Positions 52,738 to 62,706 are shown, counted from the first letter of the stretch. The stretch is DNA of 64,000 nt from an uncultured Lachnospiraceae bacterium (GCA_947177165.1 CAMWTP010000017.1:1-64000); one strand, 5' to 3'. Translations and numbers: made by a program. Notes: a model not told the origin generated them from the sequence alone.

Positions 52738-53679
52738 ATGGGACAACTTGATTTATCATCAAACAGCCTCATTTCACATCCAGATGTATTCGCAGATATC
52801 ATCAATGTAGTCATATATAATGGCGAAACCGTGTTGAAAGAAAAACATTTACGACCTTTTTACCAAAACAGCAGCACTGCAAAACATAACCGCAAACTAA
52901 AAGGATTATATCGGGATAATTGTATGGAAGATATTCGAAACGGCCTCCGATATGTAATATGGGGAATCGAAAGCCAATATGTTCCTGACCAGACTACTCC
53001 TATTAAAGTAATGGGGTATGATTATACCGCATATGACAGACAGATTGAAGAATTTAAGGCACACAACAAAAACAATGAAATCGAAACTTATGTAAATGTT
53101 CTTATGCCCGGGCAGAAAATAAAACCTGTCATTACATTAGTACTTTACTACGGCACAGATGATATCCCTGACAGAATTACTGCCATGATGGACATACCTA
53201 AAGACGACGCTATTCGGAAATACATACAAGACTATCGTCTCAATATGATTCGGTTAAGAGATTTTTCCATGGAGCAAGCCGCTCTATTTCGCTCGGACTT
53301 TGCCTTTATTGCTAAATTTCTCTCAAAGTCGTATAATAAAAATAAGCAGTTAGAAGAATTAAGAAATAGCCAGCAGGTACTGATCCACACCAAAGATACA
53401 TTATTTACATTGGCAGCAATCACCAGAGATACACGATACTTAAAAATCAGCGAAACAAGCAAGGAGGAGTCAGAAGTGTGCGAGATAGCAGAAGCATTAG
53501 AAAAAATAGGTTACGAACAAGGCGCCCACCTGGAACGCGAAAAAGGAATTCAATCCACGATAGAAGTCTGCCGGGAGTTAAACGTAGAGCGAGACGCCGT
53601 ATTTGAAAAACTGTCTGAAAAATACCATCTCGAAAGCTGGGCAGCTGCAGAATACATGGACAAATACTGGGGGAATTAA
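52738..53679 (+). CDS. Rpn-family recombination-promoting nuclease-like protein
   Basis: 313 residues of the Rpn/PD-(D/E)XK transposase-like group: DVFADIINVVIYNGETVLKE, a central GIESQYVPD with a DYTAYD region, and PVITLVLYYGTD. C-terminal helical part ends KYHLESWAAAEYMDKYWGN. These proteins cut DNA and promote recA-independent recombination. AAGGAG precedes the ATG at 52738, chosen over the upstream frame opening. AT-rich composition, probably acquired. Confidence 0.82.
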   Translation: MGQLDLSSNSLISHPDVFADIINVVIYNGETVLKEKHLRPFYQNSSTAKHNRKLKGLYRDNCMEDIRNGLRYVIWGIESQYVPDQTTPIKVMGYDYTAYDRQIEEFKAHNKNNEIETYVNVLMPGQKIKPVITLVLYYGTDDIPDRITAMMDIPKDDAIRKYIQDYRLNMIRLRDFSMEQAALFRSDFAFIAKFLSKSYNKNKQLEELRNSQQVLIHTKDTLFTLAAITRDTRYLKISETSKEESEVCEIAEALEKIGYEQGAHLEREKGIQSTIEVCRELNVERDAVFEKLSEKYHLESWAAAEYMDKYWGN

Positions 53680-53764
53680 GGGATTTTCCAATCGGGAATG
53701 CGCTGCGCAGACAATCCTCCTCGCTGGTCTGTACTTGTCGCTCTTTGTAAATACCACGACTAAG

Positions 53765-53797
53765 CCGGCAGACTGTGATTTCTCACAAGTCTGCCGG
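53765..53797. terminator. hairpin terminator between convergent genes
   Basis: CCGGCAGACT (53765-53774) with AGTCTGCCGG (53788-53797), plus inner GTGA/TCAC around loop TTTC. U-runs are poor on both sides. Confidence 0.55.
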
Positions 53798-53810
53798 TTC
53801 TGCCTCCAGT

Positions 53811-54677
53811 CTAAGCCTTCTTCTTAATCGGAATCCATATCTCCGCATAATAGTTCTCGTCCTCTGTTCCTTTGGGATATTTGTCCGGTGCATCGTACAT
53901 CTCAACGCAGTATCCCGCCGCGAACTCATAATCCTGCAGTGCCGGAAGCCATTCTGAAAACACCTTGGTATTCACATCCTGCATTGTCTGCGAGAGAACG
54001 CCCCTGCACGGAAAGACTGCCCATGTGAACGCCGGAATCGTCTTCACCACAAATCCCTCCGGAATGTCCACAGACGGATTGTAGATATCAGCAATCAGAT
54101 ACTCAAACCGCTCATTTCCCATCTGCGGGTCAATGTTAATGCCAAACATTCCGCAGACATACTTTCCTTTTCCAGCCGCGTAGTGCTCCTGCCAGTACAG
54201 CGGAATATCCCGCTTCGCATTCTCGTAGCGAAACTCCTTTGACGACGCCAATACTGTAAAAGCTTCCTTTTTTGTGATCCTGTAATCCATCATGTAACCA
54301 CCTTTCAATGAAATTGTTAATTTCAGCGGTGCGAAAGCCTTGAGCATTGTCTTATTCTTGCGCACAATGGAAGGTGAATGCCCATGAAAACGGGTGAAAG
54401 CCTTGGTAAAGCTGTCAGGGGAATCATATCCGTATTTCATCGCAAGCTCCATGACGGTGGCATCGCTGGTGAGCAGTTCCTCCCCGGCAAGCGCCAGCCT
54501 GCGGTTTCTGATGTATTCTGTGATGGAGTACCCGCACAGGATACTGAACCCTTTGTGAAAATAAAACGGGGACACATTGACATGCTCTGCCACATCATAC
54601 ATCGTAATCTCCTCTGTTATGTGGCTCTCGATAAAACTGACTGCGTCCCTGATTATCTCTGTCCATTCCATGTTCAT
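53811..54677 (-). CDS. AraC-family regulator with GyrI-like domain
   Basis: 288 residues. Two AraC helix-turn-helix motifs in the first 105 residues (ITMYDVAEHVNVSPFYFHKG; MELAMKYGYDSPDSFTKAFT). GyrI-like effector-binding domain at about 130-286 (FTWAVFPCRGVL; CVEMYDAPDKYPKGTED; AEIWIPIKK). Senses a small hydrophobic ligand by family analogy. Downstream of the redox genes on the same strand, 28 nt after the 4Fe-4S protein stop. Confidence 0.9.
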   Translation of the reverse strand: MNMEWTEIIRDAVSFIESHITEEITMYDVAEHVNVSPFYFHKGFSILCGYSITEYIRNRRLALAGEELLTSDATVMELAMKYGYDSPDSFTKAFTRFHGHSPSIVRKNKTMLKAFAPLKLTISLKGGYMMDYRITKKEAFTVLASSKEFRYENAKRDIPLYWQEHYAAGKGKYVCGMFGINIDPQMGNERFEYLIADIYNPSVDIPEGFVVKTIPAFTWAVFPCRGVLSQTMQDVNTKVFSEWLPALQDYEFAAGYCVEMYDAPDKYPKGTEDENYYAEIWIPIKKKA

Positions 54678-54705
54678 CAGCCTCCTTCGCTGTGATTACA
54701 TGATA

Positions 54706-55557
54706 CTACACGGATTTCTCCGCGTCCCGACATTTCCTGTCCTGTTTTGTCAGACCGACATCGATCGCGTTTTTCGGGCAAATCTGCGCACATGCCCCGC
54801 ACCGGATACACTCGGCGGAATCCGGTTCCCGGACAGGATCGACCTCCATCTTGCATATATTTTTGCATTTTCCACAGTTCACGCACCGGTTTTTGTCAAC
54901 TTCCAGATGGCAAAGGCTGACTTTATTCATGAGGCCGTAGATTGCCCCGAGCGGGCAGAGTGTGCGGCAGAAAAAGCGGTATATAAATATGCAGCCCACA
55001 ATCGTCAGGAGCAGAATTGCCATTTTCAGGGAAAAGAGCGCGCCGATTGTCCGGCGAAGCTCCTCGTGGGTGCCAAGCAGCGGAATCCCGCCCTGCAAAG
55101 TCCCCGCCGGGCAGATATACTGGCAGAAAGCTGGTTTTCCCATGCCCATATAATTGGTCGCCGTGACTGGAAGCACGAAGACAAATACGACCAGAACCAG
55201 ATATTTGAGATACAAAAATATCTTTTTCAATCTCAGCTTCGGCGATGGAATCCTGTGTATCAGTTCCTGTATCAGCCCAAACGGACACAGCCAGCCGCAG
55301 ACGGCCCTTCCGAGCAGCACGCCGAATGCCAGCAGCACACCGACCACATAGAAGCTGAACTGAAATTCCATGGAACCGTTTACCGCCTGCAGTGCCCCGA
55401 TTGGGCAGGCAAACCCTGCTGCCGGACACGAATAACAGTTCAGTCCCGGGTTGCAGAACTGTTTCCACTTTCCCTGATAGATTTTCCCGCCCTTAAAATT
55501 CAGAAGATGCGCATTGGAATACCCAAACGCGATGATCTGGACAATTTTTCTCTTCAT
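54706..55557 (-). CDS. NapH/CcoG-like 4Fe-4S membrane protein
   Basis: 283 residues. About four membrane spans, with cysteine motifs in the loops (CYSCPAAGFACPIGAL; CGWLCPFG; CQYICPAG; CRTLCPLG) and a C-terminal 2[4Fe-4S] ferredoxin domain (CVNCGKCKNICKMEVDP; CIRCGACAQICPKNAIDVG). Passes electrons across or at the membrane to the redoxin partner. ATG at 55557 follows GGAGG by 5 nt. Operon with the CD1871A and TlpA genes. Confidence 0.88.
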   Translation of the reverse strand: MKRKIVQIIAFGYSNAHLLNFKGGKIYQGKWKQFCNPGLNCYSCPAAGFACPIGALQAVNGSMEFQFSFYVVGVLLAFGVLLGRAVCGWLCPFGLIQELIHRIPSPKLRLKKIFLYLKYLVLVVFVFVLPVTATNYMGMGKPAFCQYICPAGTLQGGIPLLGTHEELRRTIGALFSLKMAILLLTIVGCIFIYRFFCRTLCPLGAIYGLMNKVSLCHLEVDKNRCVNCGKCKNICKMEVDPVREPDSAECIRCGACAQICPKNAIDVGLTKQDRKCRDAEKSV

Positions 55558-55598
55558 GCCAACCTCCATAATTCCGCTCTGTGCACTTTTCACACGAT

Positions 55599-55745
55599 TT
55601 ACCCCAATCCGATACACTCAAGGCAGATGTTGACAGCTTTGTTCAGCACGATTTCCACTTCTCCCCTTGCTGTACCGTACACAAGAAACCCGCAGGCAGT
55701 CACTGCGATAATGATTCTGGCAAAACATTTCGACCTACTGCTCAT
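55599..55745 (-). CDS. CD1871A-family CXXC-motif small protein
   Basis: 48 residues: basic start, one membrane helix (FARIIIAVTACGFLVYGTA), then GEVEIVLNKAVNICLECIGLG with the CxxC. This matches the small CD1871A-type protein usually found between a redoxin and a 4Fe-4S membrane protein. The ATG overlaps the end of the redoxin gene by 11 bp, indicating coupling. The cysteine pair may be a substrate or relay in thiol-disulfide transfer. Confidence 0.82.
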   Translation of the reverse strand: MSSRSKCFARIIIAVTACGFLVYGTARGEVEIVLNKAVNICLECIGLG

Positions 55746-56361
55746 CCAGGTACTCCTCCACAAATGTTTTATAGCCTTCTACATTGGCGCCGACAATCGG
55801 TTCCCCTACAATCGCCCCGTTTTGATCGACAAAGAGTGTCGTAGGAACGCCCACAACCCATTTGAGGATATCATTAAAATCTGTATTTGCGATAATATTC
55901 GTATACTTAACACCTGCCGTCTCTGTGATCGTCACTGCCAGATCATGATGCTTTGTATCCTCATCACCAGAAATATCTATGATCAGTCCGACAATCTGAA
56001 CATTGTCCGGCATGGCATCAGCCCACTCGCCCAGCTCCGGCATCTCCGCGATACACGGCGGACAAAAAGTTCCCCATATATTCACAACCGTCAGATCCTT
56101 CTCTCCAAAAATATCTTCCGTAACAGTATTTCCATCCAAATCCTTTGCCGTGAAGGAGGGCATCTGACTTGGAATCCCCGTCCCGGCATTGGAACCGCTT
56201 TTCTCAGCTTCCTCTGTATTTCCTTCTGACACTGATACCGCTGACTCCGGGGATTTTGCTTTGTCCGTGTCGTTCACGGAAGCTTTTCCGCATCCTGCTG
56301 TCAGGAGAACGGTTATCAGAAACATACTTGTCACACGCAATAACTTATTTTTTTGTCTCAT
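55735..56361 (-). CDS. TlpA/ResA-like thioredoxin-fold lipoprotein
   Basis: 208 residues. Lipobox LTAGC (Cys near 23), Ser/Glu linker, then a redoxin domain with WGTFCPPCIAEMPELGEW (CPPC active site near 95) and GVPTTLFVDQNGAIVG. Extracytoplasmic thiol-disulfide exchange. First gene of the redox module; 18 nt after the alpha/beta hydrolase gene stop. Confidence 0.9.
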   Translation of the reverse strand: MRQKNKLLRVTSMFLITVLLTAGCGKASVNDTDKAKSPESAVSVSEGNTEEAEKSGSNAGTGIPSQMPSFTAKDLDGNTVTEDIFGEKDLTVVNIWGTFCPPCIAEMPELGEWADAMPDNVQIVGLIIDISGDEDTKHHDLAVTITETAGVKYTNIIANTDFNDILKWVVGVPTTLFVDQNGAIVGEPIVGANVEGYKTFVEEYLDEQ

Positions 56362-56379
56362 TAATATTAGTCTCCTTCT

Positions 56380-57597
56380 CTAATTATTCGCATTTTCCTT
56401 TAAAGTATTTTCACATCGACGGTCCGCAAATATTCTGACTTTCAATTCCCCACCGCCGCCTTCCAGAACCGCTGTCAGATCAGCGTGATTCAGCCAGGAC
56501 AACGATGGACTGTCCGTCTGCACAACAGGCTTCCATTCCGCACCAGCCCGCTGATTCACGATATGGACCAGACACCGCGCCCCACAGTCATCAATCCCTG
56601 TCAGTGTATATTCCGCCCGCATTCTGACACCTGTCTCTGCGCAATACTCCTGCGCATCACACCCCTCGGGAGAGATCGCCCCTTTGAAATACTTTGTGTC
56701 GCAGTAACCTGTAAAGTAAACGTCACTCTTCCACTGCTCCCCTGCGCCGCGCTCCTCGCAGCGCGTGATAAACACCTGAATCGTCAGAATCTCTTCCCTG
56801 TCCGCCAAAAACTGCTGAATGGAATCAAATATGGCCGCGCGCTGGTTCTCATCATATCCATGCCCCTGATTCCTCATGAGCTGTAAATGGCACTGCCCTT
56901 CCTTGTAACCTGCTTTTGCCCGTACGGCATAAGAGTAATGAACAATGGGGTCTGCCGTGCCATGAATGAGCAGAACCTTTCCCTGATATGCAGAGAGCTC
57001 CAGAAAGGGATCCATGCCGACTACGCCCTCATGAAATGCCCTTCCAAGCGCAGTGTTTCCACAGTCAATGATCTCCGGCACATTCTCAGGATCGTAGCAT
57101 GAGCCGCCCAGGCACCCTCTCCTGGCATGGTCGGGAATACACAATGCCGGTGAGAGCATAATCAGTCTTTTTACTGCTTCCCCACACCTGGCAGCAGTCA
57201 GACCAGAGACAAATCCTCCCTGGCTGTGTCCCAGCAGCACAAGGTGTCCGGCGTCCGCAAAAGGCTGGCTTTTGGCATAATTGATCACCGTGAGTAAGTC
57301 TTCCACCTCCGTTGCAATCGTCATATCTGTCGACTTCCCGTCACTTTTCGATGCCTCTGGCTCCCCAATACGTCCTCCGCCGCAAAAGCTGAAACAAAAC
57401 GCCAGATAACCAATTCTGGCAAAATCATGGCAAAATCCCACCATATCTGTATAGTTCCCTGTAAAACCATGACTCATGACCGCGACAGGATATCTCCTGT
57501 CCGCGGCAAAATCTTTCGGATAATACAGCATTCCGCGAATTGTCAGTCCCCCTCTTTCACAGGTAAACGGCTCCTCTTTGATACTGCTGGTACTCAT
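56380..57597 (-). CDS. alpha/beta hydrolase with C-terminal beta domain
   Basis: 405 residues. The hydrolase core (about 1-270) has MSHGFTGNYTDMVGF (oxyanion region), nucleophile elbow LLGHSQGGFVSG, LLIHGTADPIVH (Asp) and NQGHGYDE (His). The extra 130 C-terminal residues look beta-rich. Esterase or peptidase; substrate unknown. No signal peptide. 20 nt after the lipoprotein gene. Confidence 0.85.
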   Translation of the reverse strand: MSTSSIKEEPFTCERGGLTIRGMLYYPKDFAADRRYPVAVMSHGFTGNYTDMVGFCHDFARIGYLAFCFSFCGGGRIGEPEASKSDGKSTDMTIATEVEDLLTVINYAKSQPFADAGHLVLLGHSQGGFVSGLTAARCGEAVKRLIMLSPALCIPDHARRGCLGGSCYDPENVPEIIDCGNTALGRAFHEGVVGMDPFLELSAYQGKVLLIHGTADPIVHYSYAVRAKAGYKEGQCHLQLMRNQGHGYDENQRAAIFDSIQQFLADREEILTIQVFITRCEERGAGEQWKSDVYFTGYCDTKYFKGAISPEGCDAQEYCAETGVRMRAEYTLTGIDDCGARCLVHIVNQRAGAEWKPVVQTDSPSLSWLNHADLTAVLEGGGGELKVRIFADRRCENTLKENANN

Positions 57598-57617
57598 TGA
57601 AATCGCTCCTTTGTTTA

Positions 57618-58436
57618 TTATTTTTCCTTCCCTGTCCTGATTATCGAACAGATATCATCCAAAACATAATATTTCTGCGGATATATTCCCAGCCCATCAG
57701 GATAGATCTCATTGAGCCGGGCAGCATACGCTTCCTCACTGATATACGCATCGGCATCGTCCCAACAATATTCGTAAATCAAATACTTCTCCTCGTCGAT
57801 ATCTCCGCCAAACAGCATCGCCATTTTTACCGATATCGCGGAGGTATCCACATGCTCGCGATAGTTACCGCCGCCCACATAAACCCATTTACCATCCCGA
57901 ATTGCATATACCGTATCAGAATGAAATCGTTCATTCTCTCCGTACGAATCACTTACGTTGCAGATTAAATTTTCTCTCTCGATATAAGTAAAACGGCTGC
58001 GAAGCGGCTTCCATTCATCCAACACATGGTCATGAAATGTCAAAATAACCCGGCATCCGCCGTCCACCCTCACGTGTCCGTCATCAGGCCCGTAATCAAT
58101 CACGAGTTCGGGAATCTCGTCATCATCCACATAGATCAGACTGTATGCGCACAAATCCGCCCCTGTCAGTGTATCCAAATAGTTGAGATATGCCTGTTTC
58201 CACTCTTCCAGCTGCGAATCGCTCTGCAAAACGAGGGACTCGGTTTTCTCACTGCCCTGTCCCGAAAGATTCCCCGTGGCACTGATAGTTTCTGCCCTGT
58301 CTATCGGACTTACCGCTCCACCTTCAACCACCGTTTGGTAAGCATTATTATTTCCCATTACTAAAATACTTTGCCCGCATGCGCATAGATCGATGCAGAT
58401 ATAGCATATTATCATGATAAACAATGATTTTTTCAT
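57618..58436 (-). CDS. hypothetical lipoprotein
   Basis: 272 residues. Signal peptide with lipobox-like LCACGQ (Cys near 20). The mature part includes WKQAYLNYLDTLTGADLCAY, SLIYVDDDEIPELVIDYG and HVDTSAISVK. This style recurs in Lachnospiraceae surface lipoproteins, but no function is known. First of a run of co-oriented genes to 53.8 kb. Confidence 0.75.
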   Translation of the reverse strand: MKKSLFIMIICYICIDLCACGQSILVMGNNNAYQTVVEGGAVSPIDRAETISATGNLSGQGSEKTESLVLQSDSQLEEWKQAYLNYLDTLTGADLCAYSLIYVDDDEIPELVIDYGPDDGHVRVDGGCRVILTFHDHVLDEWKPLRSRFTYIERENLICNVSDSYGENERFHSDTVYAIRDGKWVYVGGGNYREHVDTSAISVKMAMLFGGDIDEEKYLIYEYCWDDADAYISEEAYAARLNEIYPDGLGIYPQKYYVLDDICSIIRTGKEK

Positions 58437-58650
58437 TCCTTTGTTCTCCCCACATAAGGCAATTTCCGCTTCAGCTCAGCAATCGCACCATAATGTAAGA
58501 TGTAAAATCTGCAGGAGCCGTCTCGGCAAGCAATCTTCTGTGCTCATCCTCCCACCCCATTATATTTACTGGATTATTGTCGCATGTTCACCTGACTGGT
58601 TCACGGATTCAGGTAATATTCATTTACTTTTCCACATATTCGACGTTCAG

Positions 58651-60825
58651 TTAAAACTTTACATACCATTCCTTGCCCTTGAGAACTCGGTTTTCAATAT
58701 CAATACCGTTCTCATTCTGCTGGATAGGCAGCTTCTCTATAATTTCGTCATCCTCCATTCTATGAGCATAATATCCATCGTTAGCACATTCAAACCATAT
58801 ATCACCCTTAATCAGATATTGACCATATTCATCCCTTGATAATGCATCCTCATCAATGAGCTTCAAAAAAGGCTGATACGAATTACCAGAAAGATACAAT
58901 TCAGCATATAGCATAAGTATCTCATACGGTGCTTTTTCCTTGTCCGCCCAATGAATCTTTCCATATCTTCCCATTCTGAAAGCACCTGCATATTTAATAT
59001 AATAATAACGCCAATCAAAGGTAGAATTGCTTTCACACTCTGACAAATAATCATTGATAACTTTCCGTAAAGCATCATCCGTGCAAAAATCAAGTTTTTT
59101 AAGTAATTTCAAAAGTATATCATGCGTTTTATCATACCCTGAAGCAGCTCCCTTATGGAACAAATTAATCCACGCTTTTGAAATATACTTTGAACCAATC
59201 TGATACCTCCAGCCATTTCTGTCAGTTTGTGTATAATCTCCTATCGAAAGCATTGCACAATCAATCAGATCTTTGTTACACTTATACAATTCCTGAAAAG
59301 CATTAAAATATTCTGGGTACTCAAGTCCCAATATACCAATCTGTCCATAAAGCAGCTCATGATCCTCTACTGCAAACAGTTCTTCAACCAAATTCGGATT
59401 TTTTTCGCCCCATTCAAGCTTAATACTCTCCTCTGAAAGCTGGTACAAATTAAAATTATTTTCAATCTTATCATCAATAATTCCGCGAATGATAATGGAA
59501 TCAACCTGTTTCAGAATGGACGGCATACGATTTCCAGATGTACGCTGCTCACTATCGCTGATTTCGTCCTCTGAATTTCTGCATAGATTATGTACAATCC
59601 GCAATCTTCTCGCAAAATCTTCCTCAGTAACCGCATCTTTATTAAGCAAGTAAACAACAATAGCATACAGCAGAACAACACGATTCAAAGGAAACGCTCT
59701 GTTTCTTGAACCATAGACATCTGCATAATTTCTCAGGCAATCACCCAAAATATCAATTTTACTGTCGAGCATAATCTTTCCAATCTCGTGTCTACTTGAA
59801 ATAAATCGACTTAAAAATCCAGAAGGTGTCGCATTTAGATATGATTCACACCAAATATCAAAGCATTTTTCCATATAACTCAGATTTTGGGCGGCATTCT
59901 CATTTTTAGAAGAAAAAAAGGCATCCAATAATTCAAACTCTGTAAACCTTCTCCCTTGCAGTGTACCTCCGCTTTTGTAACACAGTATATCGCAAATAAA
60001 ACGAAAATAGCATAAAAACTCATCGTCAATTACATTATCATTGCCACGATACTTCCAAAGCATATCTGTCCAGTCCGTATCTATTTTATTTAATATTCGC
60101 TTGCTGCTTTCTTCATCTATGCTTTTTAATGTATGTTCCATCTCCGCTTTAAAATGTTCAAATAAGGAAAGCGGCTTCCCTCTTGAGTTCATCTTGATAT
60201 ACAATTCATCTGACAATCCCATATCTCTTATTGGGAGAAAGTAAAAGCTGATTGCTCCATTTTCAAGTTTTTCCCATAAATCACCTATATCTGCAAAGGT
60301 GTGATGAATTTCATTGAGCATTACGAGCATAGCACTAATTGTAGAATCTTTCTTCCAGTCAAGAGGAAACCATGCCTGATCTATAATTTCCTCAGATAGT
60401 GTTTTCTCAAAAGACGGAATATATCCCACAAGAAAAGTACAAAAATCCCTTGCGCTATATCTTGTTTCATAACTAAAAAGACTCAGGAAAGCATATTTAT
60501 CCCTTTCAATCTTTTCACGTTTTGCCGCGTACCAATGAAGCAAGAAAAGTGTTGTTAATCGTTGCTGTCCATCTAAAGGTGTCATGATTCCCTGCTTATT
60601 TATATCTCCATAAATAAAATCAAGTGTTATCGGCTTCTCAGTTATCGCTTTATATAGAGATTCCAAAAATCTCTTACGAACACGAGAGCTTTCATTATCC
60701 ACCCTTCCCTGAGCGTAATCTCTCTGTATGATTGGTATAACAATCTTTTTGAGTTCAACCATTTCCTCTCCAACTGGAAAGCTTGTATTAAAAATATCAA
60801 TAAATGTGTGTTGATTCGCTGCCAT
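58651..60825 (-). CDS. DUF262-domain protein (second gene of a pair)
   Basis: About 724 residues. N-terminal DUF262 motifs: PIIQRDYAQGR, TPLDGQQRLTTLFLLHWY and KMNSRGKPLSLFEHFKAE. The large C-terminal half is helical with no HNH motif visible and ends NGIDIENRVLKGKEWYVKF. ATG at 60825 is preferred (GGTG 6 nt upstream); an alternative ATG at 60837 would overlap the preceding gene by 11 bp. AT-rich. Likely part of a two-component restriction-like system. Confidence 0.85.
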   Translation of the reverse strand: MAANQHTFIDIFNTSFPVGEEMVELKKIVIPIIQRDYAQGRVDNESSRVRKRFLESLYKAITEKPITLDFIYGDINKQGIMTPLDGQQRLTTLFLLHWYAAKREKIERDKYAFLSLFSYETRYSARDFCTFLVGYIPSFEKTLSEEIIDQAWFPLDWKKDSTISAMLVMLNEIHHTFADIGDLWEKLENGAISFYFLPIRDMGLSDELYIKMNSRGKPLSLFEHFKAEMEHTLKSIDEESSKRILNKIDTDWTDMLWKYRGNDNVIDDEFLCYFRFICDILCYKSGGTLQGRRFTEFELLDAFFSSKNENAAQNLSYMEKCFDIWCESYLNATPSGFLSRFISSRHEIGKIMLDSKIDILGDCLRNYADVYGSRNRAFPLNRVVLLYAIVVYLLNKDAVTEEDFARRLRIVHNLCRNSEDEISDSEQRTSGNRMPSILKQVDSIIIRGIIDDKIENNFNLYQLSEESIKLEWGEKNPNLVEELFAVEDHELLYGQIGILGLEYPEYFNAFQELYKCNKDLIDCAMLSIGDYTQTDRNGWRYQIGSKYISKAWINLFHKGAASGYDKTHDILLKLLKKLDFCTDDALRKVINDYLSECESNSTFDWRYYYIKYAGAFRMGRYGKIHWADKEKAPYEILMLYAELYLSGNSYQPFLKLIDEDALSRDEYGQYLIKGDIWFECANDGYYAHRMEDDEIIEKLPIQQNENGIDIENRVLKGKEWYVKF

Positions 60826-60826
60826 G

Positions 60827-62539
60827 TTATTCACCATCCTTTTCTATGCGTATAGGCTCGGACAGATATTCCGATAAAACCGAATTAACAGCAGTAATGT
60901 ATGCCACACGGTCAGCCTGTCCCCAAAAATGAAATTGATTCTGCTCTGAAGGCGTATAATACTTTAAAAAGATCATTTTGGTGCAAAAGGGGATATACCT
61001 TCCCTTTTTATCCATTTCAATGATCTTATTTCTCTTTACATCAAATGTAGAATTATTCAGAGCTGCATTATCACTCATATTAAGCAAAGCCAGGTTTGAT
61101 ATTGTATGCAAATATTCCGTATTTCCGCCAACCGAAAGCAGCCTTATGATTTCCTGCTGAACGCTTTCAAACTCTTTCCTGTCAAGTTTTCTTTTACTCA
61201 TACATATATCTATTTTTTCTATGATCTTTGTTACAGCAGCATTACTATCTGACAATGTCTCGATTGAATGTCTGTGCAAACGAAGCCACTCTTTCCATTC
61301 CTCCTGTTTTTTCATCCCCTCAGACTGCTGTGCGTGGATATGTTCCAAGCTCCATGCACCTTTTTCTTTGAATTTATCAAAAGGAAATCTCTGTGCCTCC
61401 TCATCTATCTGCCTTACCGACTCAATATTAAAGAGAAGTAGAAGTCTGCTTATTTTTACGTAGTCTCCTGGTGTATTGTAGTCCAATTCAGCATAGTTAC
61501 TATTTATGGCGATACTCTGCTTTATAAGTCCGTCAAGTTCATCAACAAATACGCTTTTGGTTCTATCCTTTGAAAGCGTATAAATACTCTGTAAAGAGAT
61601 CCCCGGGCAACGGGCTGCTATCAAATATCCAATCTTATGGTAAAGCACATGATTCTCAAACCAGTCCTTTAATATCAAAAATGTATGCAAAATTTCACGC
61701 CAAATATCGTTTAAATTTTCCTCTCTCCCTCTTTCATCAAAGTAGAAAAAAGTGTAGTATTTCTCCTTATTGCCCTGTGGCATTTGAGAAATCAAATTCA
61801 AGACAAGATCGATTCTGGTCTGATATTTTTCTGCATTCTGATTAGTTAAAAAACACCACAAAGATTCATTATGAAGTTCCTTTTCAATATTATCCCATTG
61901 AAGTGAGATTTCCTCCTGTTTTTCTCTATCCATATCAAAATTATTATCCCTACTCAAAAACATGGCTTTTACAAGTTCTGCACTCGTCAACGGAATTTTT
62001 CCTATATTCAGTCTTGCAAATAGAGCTATGGCATCCTCTGACTCCCCAACCTCATACCAGATAATTTTTACATTTTCATCAAAATATTTATTCAAATTAG
62101 TGAGAGTTGACTTTTTTTCTTTACTTTCAAACCATTCCAAGATAGTTTCATAGGCATTACAAATAAACCAAAAGTCAACATTCTCTTCTTTTTGAGTCAT
62201 ATCAACTTCCTTCAAAAAATCCTCTGACTTTATCCTTGTTTCATATCTCAGGTTAAACTTTGGTTCATCCAGAAAACCACTGCTCGCATTATACATATAT
62301 CTGTAAATCAGATATATTGTTGTAAGTCGCTGTTGTCCATCTATAAGCTCGTAGATTTCTCCATTCTTTCGCACAACAACAGGTTGCAAGCAATAATTCT
62401 TTGTCCCATTAGAATAAATATCTTCCAAAAGTCTGAAAACCTCATCTCTACCCCATCTGTATCCACGCTGGTATGACGGAACAAAAAAAGTACCTTCTAT
62501 TGCCCCCACAAGTTTCGTATCAAGTATTATCTCTGACAT
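60827..62539 (-). CDS. DUF262/HNH (DUF1524-like) protein (first gene of a pair)
   Basis: 570 residues. DUF262 motifs FFVPSYQRGYRWGRDEVFRL and ELIDGQQRLTTIYLI. The C-terminal HNH/DUF1524-like region has WSLEHIHAQQ and ISNLALLNMSDNAALNNSTF. This is the domain set of GmrSD-type type IV restriction enzymes (DUF262 NTPase plus DUF1524 nuclease), so degradation of modified phage DNA is plausible. Adjacent to a second DUF262 protein and AT-rich against its surroundings. Confidence 0.87.
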   Translation of the reverse strand: MSEIILDTKLVGAIEGTFFVPSYQRGYRWGRDEVFRLLEDIYSNGTKNYCLQPVVVRKNGEIYELIDGQQRLTTIYLIYRYMYNASSGFLDEPKFNLRYETRIKSEDFLKEVDMTQKEENVDFWFICNAYETILEWFESKEKKSTLTNLNKYFDENVKIIWYEVGESEDAIALFARLNIGKIPLTSAELVKAMFLSRDNNFDMDREKQEEISLQWDNIEKELHNESLWCFLTNQNAEKYQTRIDLVLNLISQMPQGNKEKYYTFFYFDERGREENLNDIWREILHTFLILKDWFENHVLYHKIGYLIAARCPGISLQSIYTLSKDRTKSVFVDELDGLIKQSIAINSNYAELDYNTPGDYVKISRLLLLFNIESVRQIDEEAQRFPFDKFKEKGAWSLEHIHAQQSEGMKKQEEWKEWLRLHRHSIETLSDSNAAVTKIIEKIDICMSKRKLDRKEFESVQQEIIRLLSVGGNTEYLHTISNLALLNMSDNAALNNSTFDVKRNKIIEMDKKGRYIPFCTKMIFLKYYTPSEQNQFHFWGQADRVAYITAVNSVLSEYLSEPIRIEKDGE

Positions 62540-62706
62540 AAGGAACCTCCATTTAATAAATTACTCAAACTTCTCACATCAAAAATGAAAGGTAAAAAAA
62601 CTTTTTTGGTATTTAATGCCATTATACCCCAAAACCAACAAAGCCACAAGTACCCGCTCATGGCTCCGTTAATCTTCTTAACTAATATAACTGCAAACTG
62701 CCATAC
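62540..62706. other. non-coding AT-rich stretch
   Basis: No gene, hairpin or promoter recognised, apart from the upstream region of the DUF262 pair. Confidence 0.3.

Noticed and set aside
54577-56229. Long plus-strand open frame of 550 codons
   Set aside because: It runs antisense to the 4Fe-4S, CD1871A and TlpA genes, whose proteins have clear cysteine motifs. The plus-strand product has no recognisable domain.
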